From positions 1-38,101 of the forward strand of contig CAHJWN010000037.1 of assembly GCA_903642265.1 (NCBI GenBank): a DNA stretch of 38,101 nucleotides, written 5' to 3'. Numbering within the stretch: position 1 is the first letter of the stretch; every line of letters begins with the position of its first letter. The position numbers were made by a program, and so were the translations under genes. The notes under the pieces are model-generated. The model searched no databases, was not told the DNA's origin, and worked only from the letters and a program-made list of their open reading frames with translations. Shown in pieces: positions 16,260 to 22,991 of the stretch. The stretch is from Acidobacteriaceae bacterium (GTDB lineage: Bacteria > Acidobacteriota > Terriglobia > Terriglobales > Acidobacteriaceae).

Positions 16260-16455
16260 GGTTCGCCTGCAGCTTGTGCTTGACCGTAGTCGATGAGGGC
16301 TCCAGCCGCAGCGCCTCTCTACGTTCTTGAGCCAAAGACTTCTTAGGCCGCACAGGGAGCTTCCGCGCCTGCAACTTGTAACGGTAGCTCTTGAGGAGCC
16401 ATCGCGACAATTGCCAGCCTGCCAGGCCCAGTACCACTATGCTCCAGATCGTCAT
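16252..16455 (-). CDS. Small single-helix membrane protein upstream of the sigma gene
   Basis: The 67-aa protein has an N-out/C-in pattern: residues 2-20 are hydrophobic (TIWSIVVLGLAGWQLSRWLL) and a strongly basic cytoplasmic tail follows (many Arg/Lys). GGAG stands 5 nt before the ATG. The stop overlaps the sigma-factor start (ATGGCTGA arrangement, 8-nt overlap), which argues for translation and coupling. I do not recognise a family. It could be a small regulator or membrane anchor for the sigma/anti-sigma pair; that is speculation. Confidence 0.6.
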   Translation of the reverse strand: MTIWSIVVLGLAGWQLSRWLLKSYRYKLQARKLPVRPKKSLAQERREALRLEPSSTTVKHKLQANHG

Positions 16456-16523
16456 TGCTCTCCAGTTGCTGTCGATTCGCCTGGTTCGATTTAGTTAGCT
16501 GCAAACCGAAGCGAGGTGCAAGA

Positions 16524-16583
16524 GCGTTCCCACACCAGCCATGTGGGAACGCACTCTTACCAGGACAGGGGAGTCTGCCCCTG
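16524..16583. terminator. Two stem-loops between the HTH-TPR gene and the sigma operon
   Basis: GCGTTCCCACA (16524-16534) pairs perfectly with TGTGGGAACGC (16542-16552) around a 7-nt loop. CAGGGG (16566-16571) pairs with CCCCTG (16578-16583). A third interrupted palindrome, TGTGCGC-A-GCGCACA, lies at 16634-16648. They sit after the stop of the minus-strand HTH-TPR gene and before the 67-aa gene, so they may end one transcript. No clear T-run follows. Confidence 0.4.
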
Positions 16584-16698
16584 CCGCCTGCCCTGGCTGC
16601 CGTTTAGAACTCGGGTCGGCTGCTATTGAGTAGTGTGCGCAGCGCACAGAACGTTTCAGAGTGAGTTACTTATATTTGAGGATGAATTCGTGGAGCAG

Positions 16699-18351
16699 CT
16701 AACGCGAGATGCTGGGAGTTTCAAGCCTGGCAATAGGCTCCCTGCTGGCTCCAACTGCGGCATCCCGATGACTGATCAGCGTGATGTATTCGGGAGACGA
16801 GCGCAGCGGCGTAAATGCCGCTTCTCTCTCGACACCCAGAAACCCAGGATCCCGACGTTCGCAGGAAAGCCTGAGATACCTGGTGGCGCCTTCCGCATCG
16901 CCTGCAAGACTGTAGAAGCGAGCTACGTCATAGGCAGGAAAGGTGTTTCTCTCCGCAAGTGGCGCCCAGCTTACAGCAAGCTCACGCAACATCGGCTTTG
17001 GTCCTTGCGCACTAAGTACCTTCTGCGCGCGGGTAAGGATGTTGAGGCCCACTGGATCATGCGAAAGCTGCGCCACCTGGAGACTTTCATCAATGAATTC
17101 GGTGTACTGTCCTAACTGCAAATGAGCTCCGGCGAGATATCTGTGGTTCGATACAAAGTTAGGCTCAGCCTGCTCTACCTGCTTGAGTGCAGCGATCCCG
17201 GCCTGTGTATCGATAAGCGAGATGATGAGTCCGCGATCGGCGAGGACTGAAACGGACTGCGGCTCGAGCGAGCGTGCCATATCAATTTCGGCGAGCGCTT
17301 CTTGAGTTCGTCCGGAGGCAAGCAACGCAGTGGCGTACCAGTGGTGTGACTGCGAATCATTTGGATTGAGCGCAATGGCGCGACGGTACTCCTGCTCTGC
17401 GGCAGCCATATCCCAGTTCCAGAAGCGTAAAACAAAGGCGAGCGAACGGTGCGCCTCGGGCGAAGAGCCATCGAGCGCGATGGCCTGGGTGGCTGCAGAA
17501 AGCGCCCGGGGAAAGGCCTCAGAGTTTGGCATATGGCCGTACTGCCGCAGCAGCAGGTAGCAGTCGGCGAGGCCTGCGTAGGCCGCTGCATAGTTTGGAT
17601 CATTCACAATTGATTGCGTAAAGAGGTCGACTGCGGAGTTCAATCCCTCCTCAGTACGCAGATTCCAGTAGTACCGTCCGCGTAAGTAGAGTTCTTGCGC
17701 CTCGGGGTGGGGCTGATGAGCAATCGCCTTCGGTGGTTTGCTGTCTCGGTAATGCACAACTGCCTCCGAAATGCCGAGGGCTGCGCTCAGCAATACCAGC
17801 AATGCCGACACCTGGTAAGCACGTGGCCGAAAGAGATCAATGAAAGTTGATACCGCGCCCAGCCTGCTTGGAGTCGCAAAAGCGGGGCTCCTAGCTGCCG
17901 GAGTATCGAATCGCTCAAGCTGCTGGCTATCGGCTACAAAGGTGGGTTCGACCCGAACCTGCGCGCGCGATGAAGAGAGAGCAGAGTCCTGGATAACGCT
18001 TGCATGCTCCAAAGGCAAAGAGGTCAATTCTTTGCGGAAAGGGTCACTGCTGACGCTCACATTGCGGCTGTCTCCGAGCACGGATGCCTGATCGTGTGCA
18101 GAAGCAGGCTTTTCTGCAGACACATCAGTCACCGGCACAGCGGCATGGAGCCATCGTTCCAGTTCCGCTACGTATGCGAATACTCCGCTGCGCTCGCCCC
18201 CGGGCACACGATGAACTGGAAGCCTGCGTTCGCGCTCCCACCGGCGAACAGTGCGTGCGTCGCGGTGAAGAAAGGACGCGATCTCTTTCCATGAATCGAG
18301 ACGGGCGGATTCATTGTCGCGAGGCTGTGGATCATGGCCCATAGTTCTCAA
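16699..18351 (-). CDS. Membrane-bound HTH-TPR one-component regulator
   Basis: The 550-aa protein starts with a MerR/excisionase-like helix-turn-helix at residues ~18-70 (SWKEIASFLHRDARTVRRWE, then a VHRVPG wing and ELERWL). This module is common in Acidobacteriota. A ~100-residue low-complexity linker leads to one transmembrane helix (~178-200). The C-terminal ~340 residues are TPRs (for example YAAAYAGLADCYLLLRQYG and NPNDSQSHHWYATALLASG), predicted periplasmic. The architecture is like CadC/ToxR: DNA binding inside, sensing outside. Start: TTG 18351 has GAGG 5 nt upstream; an in-frame ATG at 18342 has a weaker site. A TATACT -10-like element lies at 18408-18413. It is encoded just upstream of the sigma/CHAT run on the same strand. 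Confidence 0.85.
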   Translation of the reverse strand: MRTMGHDPQPRDNESARLDSWKEIASFLHRDARTVRRWERERRLPVHRVPGGERSGVFAYVAELERWLHAAVPVTDVSAEKPASAHDQASVLGDSRNVSVSSDPFRKELTSLPLEHASVIQDSALSSSRAQVRVEPTFVADSQQLERFDTPAARSPAFATPSRLGAVSTFIDLFRPRAYQVSALLVLLSAALGISEAVVHYRDSKPPKAIAHQPHPEAQELYLRGRYYWNLRTEEGLNSAVDLFTQSIVNDPNYAAAYAGLADCYLLLRQYGHMPNSEAFPRALSAATQAIALDGSSPEAHRSLAFVLRFWNWDMAAAEQEYRRAIALNPNDSQSHHWYATALLASGRTQEALAEIDMARSLEPQSVSVLADRGLIISLIDTQAGIAALKQVEQAEPNFVSNHRYLAGAHLQLGQYTEFIDESLQVAQLSHDPVGLNILTRAQKVLSAQGPKPMLRELAVSWAPLAERNTFPAYDVARFYSLAGDAEGATRYLRLSCERRDPGFLGVEREAAFTPLRSSPEYITLISHRDAAVGASREPIARLETPSISR

Positions 18352-18630
18352 ATGTTCCTCAATGCTTTTGAAGCTTGAAGTGCACAGACCTCTGCTTGTA
18401 TGAGGAGAGTATAGGCGGTCAGCTCTTCACGTGGGCACCCTTCGCATCTCGGACTCTTTGACTTAGGTGGTAGCACGCCTCTTCTCCTGGTGTTCCTGGC
18501 CTCAGCAGGCAGTGGCCCTGGGCGCTGCTGTATGGAGGACGCAAGCACTTCACGGATGGATTGAATGGAGTGGAGCGTGCTGGATTGATCTAAATGCAGA
18601 ATTATTATTCGGAGAAACCTGCGTGAACAT

Positions 18631-20064
18631 CTACGCAAGCTTCAGGTCTGCAAGCGCGCGCTTTGCTGCGAGATGCCCGCACATCCCATGAACACCACCG
18701 CCGGGCGGCGTGGACGCGGAACATAGAAACACCTTTGGCATAGCGGTGCTGTAGAGTGACGGTGTTGGCCGGAAGACAAGCTGCTTTGGAGTCATGGCGC
18801 CGCCGGAAAGATCACCACCTATAAGATTTGCATTCCAGGCTTCAAATTGCCGCGGAGCGGTCATGCTGCGCGCCAGGATGCAATCGCGAAACCCCGGGGC
18901 AAAGCGTTCCACCTGCGCTTCAATCGCTTCGAAGACTGGCGTAGATGAGCCATTTCGCACATGGCAGTATCCCCATGCAGTATGTTTGCCAATCGGAGCG
19001 CGCGAGTAATCGAAGAGGCTGGGTTGCACCAGGAGCACAAATGGGCGAGCTGTCTGATCCGGCCCAGCGTTTTTCGACCAGGGTGCCGCCTCAGACGCGA
19101 TAATCTCTTCAAGCGTGCCGCCCACATGCACCGTAGCTGCGCGACCGCAGTCAGATGCTGTCCACGGAATTGGCTCGCTCAGGGCCCAATCGATCTTGTA
19201 TGTCCCTGGACCATAGCTATAGCGGCCAAGTTTTTGCTGGAAGTCGCCCGGCATCAAATTCCCAGCCAATCCAACAAGCTGTCTCGGTGAGATGTCGCAG
19301 AGGATTGCGTCGGCAGATTCAGCCTCGCCAAGCGATGCCACGGGATGGTCGACGTGAATAACCCCACCGAGGCTCTCGAAATGCTCTGCAAGCGCGTTCG
19401 ATAGCTGTTGCGCTCCGCCATCGGCGATCGGCCAGCCCGTTGTATGGCCGGCGGAGGCCAGCACCAGCCCGACAGCTGACGAGAAGACGCTGCTCAGCGG
19501 CAGGACAGAATGCGCCGCCAATCCAGCGAAGAGGGCACGTGCTCGCTCGCCTTTGAATGCACTGCGCGCGAGCGTCGCTGCGGGAAGTGCCCCATAGATG
19601 CCAAACCGCGCCAGCAGGAGCGGGCTTCGCGGAAGATGAACGACAGGCCCCAGGATCTCGTGGCATAAGCTGGGCCAGTCATCGACGAGGGGCTTTACCA
19701 GGCTGCGATAGGAAGCTCCGTCATCCACCCCGTCCAGGTTGGTCTCCGTTGCTTTTAGATCGTGCTCGAGCATCACCGCCGTGCCGTCATCCAGAGGATG
19801 GGCGAGCGGCGCCGGAGGCTCAATCCAACGGTGCCCGTACCGTGCCAGCGGAAGCGTGTTGAAAAACGGTGACGCGATTCCCAGCGGGAAGGCCGAGGCG
19901 CCGAGATCGTGCTGGAAACCGGGGAGCGTGACCTCCGCGGTCCGAGCGCCTCCGCCGATGGTTGAGCTGGCCTCCAGCACCGTGGTCTGCACTCCAGCCT
20001 GCTGCAGCGTGATCGCTGCACTCAAACCGTTCGGGCCTGCTCCGATAATGGTCGCCGTTGCCAT
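18631..20064 (-). CDS. FAD-dependent oxidoreductase, CrtI/PYROXD2-like
   Basis: The 477-aa protein has the dinucleotide-binding fingerprint TIIGAGPNGLSAAI at residues 5-18, with the acidic residue VLEAS near 35. The GGGARTAEVTLPGF segment is typical of the phytoene desaturase/PYROXD2 group. The C-terminal FAD-contacting region is CSASTPPGGGVHGMCGHLAA. The substrate cannot be read from sequence; no other carotenoid gene is in the window, so a crt assignment would be unsafe. No Shine-Dalgarno is visible before the ATG. A TATGCT lies 11 nt upstream of it, which would give a very short leader. Confidence 0.8.
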   Translation of the reverse strand: MATATIIGAGPNGLSAAITLQQAGVQTTVLEASSTIGGGARTAEVTLPGFQHDLGASAFPLGIASPFFNTLPLARYGHRWIEPPAPLAHPLDDGTAVMLEHDLKATETNLDGVDDGASYRSLVKPLVDDWPSLCHEILGPVVHLPRSPLLLARFGIYGALPAATLARSAFKGERARALFAGLAAHSVLPLSSVFSSAVGLVLASAGHTTGWPIADGGAQQLSNALAEHFESLGGVIHVDHPVASLGEAESADAILCDISPRQLVGLAGNLMPGDFQQKLGRYSYGPGTYKIDWALSEPIPWTASDCGRAATVHVGGTLEEIIASEAAPWSKNAGPDQTARPFVLLVQPSLFDYSRAPIGKHTAWGYCHVRNGSSTPVFEAIEAQVERFAPGFRDCILARSMTAPRQFEAWNANLIGGDLSGGAMTPKQLVFRPTPSLYSTAMPKVFLCSASTPPGGGVHGMCGHLAAKRALADLKLA

Positions 20065-20243
20065 ACTGCAAGTCGAGCATAGCGTCTTTGGAGCTTACCC
20101 ATCGACCGTTCAGAAGATCGATCTGGATAGACGAATAATCCGGACGGTTTCTACTGCCGCACGAGGCATCACCTTTGTGGGATTGTTCTGCAATTTTGCG
20201 CCGATAAACTGAATGAACTTGCCAGCCGCCTGGACAGAATCCG

Positions 20244-20468
20244 ATGAGTGCAGAAATGAGCGTCACGTTCCACTTGCAAAACAAGAAACCAACTCCCGCT
20301 CAGTTGCTGTCGGCTTTGGTTCGCGATGAGGCTGGACAGGACTTGATCGAGTACGCGCTCGTCTTCTGCCTTGTCATGCTCGCAGCCGTAGCGTCTATGA
20401 AAACGCTGGGTGGCAAAATAGCCACTGTCTTTGCCACGGTTGGTACTACCCTGACCACCGCAACGTAA
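20244..20468 (+). CDS. Flp-family type IVb pilin
   Basis: The 74-aa prepilin has a leader of ~32 residues ending in Gly, followed by QDLIEYALVFCLVMLAAVA. The mature protein would start at Gln with Glu at position 5 and Tyr at 6, the Flp signature, and then runs as a hydrophobic helix. Family role: the major subunit of tight-adherence (Tad) pili, processed by a TadV/CpaA prepilin peptidase. No cpa/tad gene is in the window, so it is an orphan here. The ATG at 20244 is used; Met at 20256 is also possible. It is convergent with the next gene. Confidence 0.85.
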   Translation: MSAEMSVTFHLQNKKPTPAQLLSALVRDEAGQDLIEYALVFCLVMLAAVASMKTLGGKIATVFATVGTTLTTAT

Positions 20469-20486
20469 TCGCTATTGTGCCGGTTA

Positions 20487-21356
20487 CTAAGGTCGAGACA
20501 TGGCGACTGCCTGTTCGAGCGTTGTCGACTGCGGCACCTGGGTGTAGCCGCTCTGCACCTCGTCCTGCTGCTCGCCGATGCTCTTGAAGAGCAGTGCCTT
20601 GCCATCGATATGGACGTGGGTCTCCGTAATTTGCCAGAGACCTGGCGCAAGCTGGCGCCGTTCAACGCGAAAAGTCCCACCCTGCTTCAAACGCCCGAAT
20701 AATCCGAATCCGAAGATGACATCCTGAGTAAGCTTTCCGCTAATCGTCTGAATGCGGTGCTGCGCTCTATCGATGATCACGGAGCCACTCATCGCGGCCA
20801 GCACGCGAGACTCCAAGGTCGGTGGATGGAAATCCGGCTTTGGTTCGAAGTGAAGCTTCACTGACGTGGCGTTCTCACCTTCCATGGACCAGGTAAATGC
20901 CTCGGGCAGCATTGTGAGTAACTCACGTGCGCTCTTGTCATCCTGCTCGCCATCTTTTTTCTGTTTTGCCAACCGTGCGGGGTCGTGGATCAGGCGGGTT
21001 ATGCGCTGATCTTCTTCGCGAGCTTCGTCTGCACTCAGCGGCTTGCCGCTCTTCGAGATAAGCCGCTTCACCGACCCCTGGTCAGTCTGCACAACGATCG
21101 AGATGTTGCCCAGCTCCTGCTGATCGTCGCGATATCGCCATCGCGAGTGGTCGTTGTCGTCGGCGTTGATTTCAGTCTGCACGGCCGCTTTCAGAAGCGC
21201 GAGAGAGTCTTGCACCGGCGCCGATGCGTCAGCAGCGGAAGGCAAAAGCATCGCGACGCCCACGAGCGCGATAGATAGGAGCCAGGAGAAGTAAGGCCCA
21301 AAGTAGAAGCATGTACGCGCTCGAACAAACAACTTGTCCCGGTGAACCAGAGCCAT
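20487..21356 (-). CDS. Exported conserved hypothetical protein
   Basis: A 289-aa protein from ATG 21356. After a basic N-region, a hydrophobic stretch ending in ...MLLPSAADASA (residues ~22-46) looks like a signal peptide or membrane anchor. The mature part is soluble and charged, with a Lys/Glu/Asp-rich middle and beta-like stretches (SVIIDRAQHRIQTISGKL, then FGFGLFGRLKQGGTFRVERR). I do not recognise a named domain. An upstream in-frame GTG at 21413 exists, but a TATAGT -10-like element at 21366-21371 lies between it and 21356, which favours the shorter form. It is divergent from the DUF4337 gene. Confidence 0.65.
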   Translation of the reverse strand: MALVHRDKLFVRARTCFYFGPYFSWLLSIALVGVAMLLPSAADASAPVQDSLALLKAAVQTEINADDNDHSRWRYRDDQQELGNISIVVQTDQGSVKRLISKSGKPLSADEAREEDQRITRLIHDPARLAKQKKDGEQDDKSARELLTMLPEAFTWSMEGENATSVKLHFEPKPDFHPPTLESRVLAAMSGSVIIDRAQHRIQTISGKLTQDVIFGFGLFGRLKQGGTFRVERRQLAPGLWQITETHVHIDGKALLFKSIGEQQDEVQSGYTQVPQSTTLEQAVAMSRP

Positions 21357-21365
21357 ATGGATACG

Positions 21366-21371
21366 ACTATA
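21366..21371 (-). promoter_or_regulatory. -10 element of the exported hypothetical gene
   Basis: On the minus strand TATAGT ends 9 nt before the ATG at 21356, so transcription would begin about 2-3 nt before the start codon, giving a nearly leaderless mRNA. No Shine-Dalgarno fits in between. Confidence 0.35.
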
Positions 21372-21437
21372 AACTTCCAAAAAAGGAAGCCTCGCATCAC
21401 GGAACACGCCCACTCGCTATGCGCTGCTTACTCACGA

Positions 21438-21468
21438 TTGGCCTCTCAGTAAATCAGGGCGCTAGAAT
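21438..21468 (+). promoter_or_regulatory. Promoter giving a leaderless DUF4337 mRNA
   Basis: TAGAAT (21463-21468) occupies -12 to -7 if the A of the ATG at 21475 is +1. A TTGGCC hexamer (21438-21443) lies 19 nt upstream of it. No Shine-Dalgarno precedes the start. Confidence 0.5.
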
Positions 21469-21474
21469 GGCCGC

Positions 21475-22017
21475 ATGGAACCCACCGAGATTCAGGAATT
21501 CTCAAAGCAGATGAAAGAGGCCGGCGAAGCTGCCTCGACCCGCATCGCGCTCGCCATCAGCATCCTTGCCGTACTTGTCGCCATGGTCACCGTTTTGAGC
21601 CATCGCAGCCACACGGAGGCCGTGCTCATGCAGTCGCGCGCCAACGATTCCTGGGAAGAATACCAATCGCGCAAGCTGCGTACAGAGAACCTCCAGGTAA
21701 CCGTTGACCTGCTTACCCTGCAGCCGATCAACGATGCAGTTGCGACCAAGAAAAAGGTCGACGATTACAACAGCAAAATCGCAAAGTGGACTGGCCAACT
21801 GACTGACGATCAGGAGAAGGCGAAAGAACTGGAAGGCGAGGTTGCAACGGCAGAGGCGAAGGCCTCCAGGTTCGATCTGGGCGAAGCTCTGCTGCAGATT
21901 GGAGTCGTTCTATCGTCCATCACACTACTGACGCGAAAGAACGGCTACTTCCTGCTGGGTCTTGCACTCGGCCTGGGAGGCCTTGTCGTAGCGCTCATGG
22001 GCCTGACTATCCACTAG
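21475..22017 (+). CDS. DUF4337-family membrane protein
   Basis: A 180-aa protein with one N-terminal transmembrane segment (residues ~21-43, ALAISILAVLVAMVTVL), then a charged helical middle with coiled-coil character (~50-130). Two C-terminal hydrophobic segments follow (~140-156 and ~162-180). This matches the DUF4337 pattern, including the SHRSHTEAVLMQSRANDSWEEYQ-like junction (residues ~42-64). Function unknown. The start at 21475 is the first Met and coincides with the predicted transcription start, so the message may be leaderless. It is convergent with the inositol oxygenase gene. Confidence 0.75.
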   Translation: MEPTEIQEFSKQMKEAGEAASTRIALAISILAVLVAMVTVLSHRSHTEAVLMQSRANDSWEEYQSRKLRTENLQVTVDLLTLQPINDAVATKKKVDDYNSKIAKWTGQLTDDQEKAKELEGEVATAEAKASRFDLGEALLQIGVVLSSITLLTRKNGYFLLGLALGLGGLVVALMGLTIH

Positions 22018-22078
22018 CGTGCTCCGTGCGGTCCGGCAGTGAAACGCCTCGAATGGCAGAGTTCTTGTTGCGAACGCT

Positions 22079-22939
22079 CTACCAGGCCAGGGTGGGCGGC
22101 AGGAACTCGGCAAAAAGATCGTCATAGAACGGCTTCAGCTCTGTGAGGTTGGGCTTGGTGTCGCTTTTTGAATACAGGTCGTACTGATTGAACTTCAAGA
22201 CCCACTCCAGCATGGAGCGGTCTTTCTCTGTGCAGAGGTGATCGTAGGCGCCGTGCTTATGCCACGGGTAGAACGAATGGAATCGAAGCATATAGAGCGA
22301 TTCGTCGCACAGATATGGCTTCATCACCTCGGCAATGTACCCATCATGCCCGAAAGACATGTGCACGTTCTCGAGCCCGCAGTTCGGCTGGTAGATGCCG
22401 TAGTTCGTCTGGTACTCCGGGATCAGCCGGTCAGGATTCTTGGCGAAGTACTCAGGAAAGACAATGTCTTTCGACCATGCGCATCCGACCGGAAACGTAT
22501 CGCCAACAACTCCCCACTGGGGCTCTCCGTAGAGGCAAAGACATTTGCCAAGATCATGGATGAAGCCTGTAAGAACCATCCAACGCGGGCACCCGTCGCG
22601 GCGCATTGCTTCGGAGGTTTGGAGCAGATGTTCGATCTGGGTCAGGTCAGTGTCCGGATCAGAGTCATCGACGAGCGTGTTCAGGAACTCGGCCGCTTGC
22701 CAGATCGTTTTCTGCCCTTTGTTGAGTGAAAAGTATTCAGCCTCTCTACCAAGAACATAATCAACGGTCATGTTCTCGTGGTTCTGACGGTAGAACTCGG
22801 CTACACCGGGAGTCGCAGTGGCATCGTAGACGCGAAACTCGTCCTCGCTTTTGCCTTCCTTATAGCGGCCCTCAAGGAACTCGTCCCACTCGTCAAGATC
22901 GTGCAGGGGTTGGGCGGGGAGAACGGTAGCCTGGCTCAT
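22079..22939 (-). CDS. Myo-inositol oxygenase (MIOX)
   Basis: Non-heme diiron enzyme that cleaves myo-inositol with O2 to D-glucuronate. All six iron ligands known in mouse MIOX align with small offsets: His104 (IEHLLQT), His128 and Asp129 (GFIHDLGK), His198 (FGHDGY), His221 (RFHSFYPWH) and Asp254 (NQYDLYSK). The N-terminal FRVYDA and the YFSLNKGQKT segment are also as in the animal enzymes. The length of 286 aa equals the human protein. AAGGAG stands 7 nt before the ATG. No uronate isomerase or other glucuronate gene is nearby; a sugar-porter gene lies 2.3 kb away. Confidence 0.93.
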   Translation of the reverse strand: MSQATVLPAQPLHDLDEWDEFLEGRYKEGKSEDEFRVYDATATPGVAEFYRQNHENMTVDYVLGREAEYFSLNKGQKTIWQAAEFLNTLVDDSDPDTDLTQIEHLLQTSEAMRRDGCPRWMVLTGFIHDLGKCLCLYGEPQWGVVGDTFPVGCAWSKDIVFPEYFAKNPDRLIPEYQTNYGIYQPNCGLENVHMSFGHDGYIAEVMKPYLCDESLYMLRFHSFYPWHKHGAYDHLCTEKDRSMLEWVLKFNQYDLYSKSDTKPNLTELKPFYDDLFAEFLPPTLAW

Positions 22940-22991
22940 GAGGAAGCTCCTTTGCGGACATCGGTGTTGCTATCTTACCGCCAACGTGAGC

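Noticed and set aside
11197..16455. Assignment of the cluster as a type III-E CRISPR-associated (Craspase) locus
   Set aside because: There is no array, no Cas7-11 and no Csx30/31-like sequence that I can recognise; only the TPR-CHAT plus sigma theme is shared.
18348..18638. 96-aa open frame before the HTH-TPR gene, ending in a TTGA overlap
   Set aside because: Its start lies inside the end of the oxidoreductase gene, it has no ribosome-binding site I can see, and its Arg/Ser-rich composition is shadow-like. The overlap with the TTG start is noted but not enough.
18467..18691. 74-aa plus-strand frame
   Set aside because: It overlaps the C-terminus of the oxidoreductase gene on the other strand; no family and no ribosome-binding site.
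18631..20064. Phytoene desaturase crtI
   Set aside because: The family includes many non-carotenoid oxidoreductases and no other crt gene is present, so the symbol is withheld.
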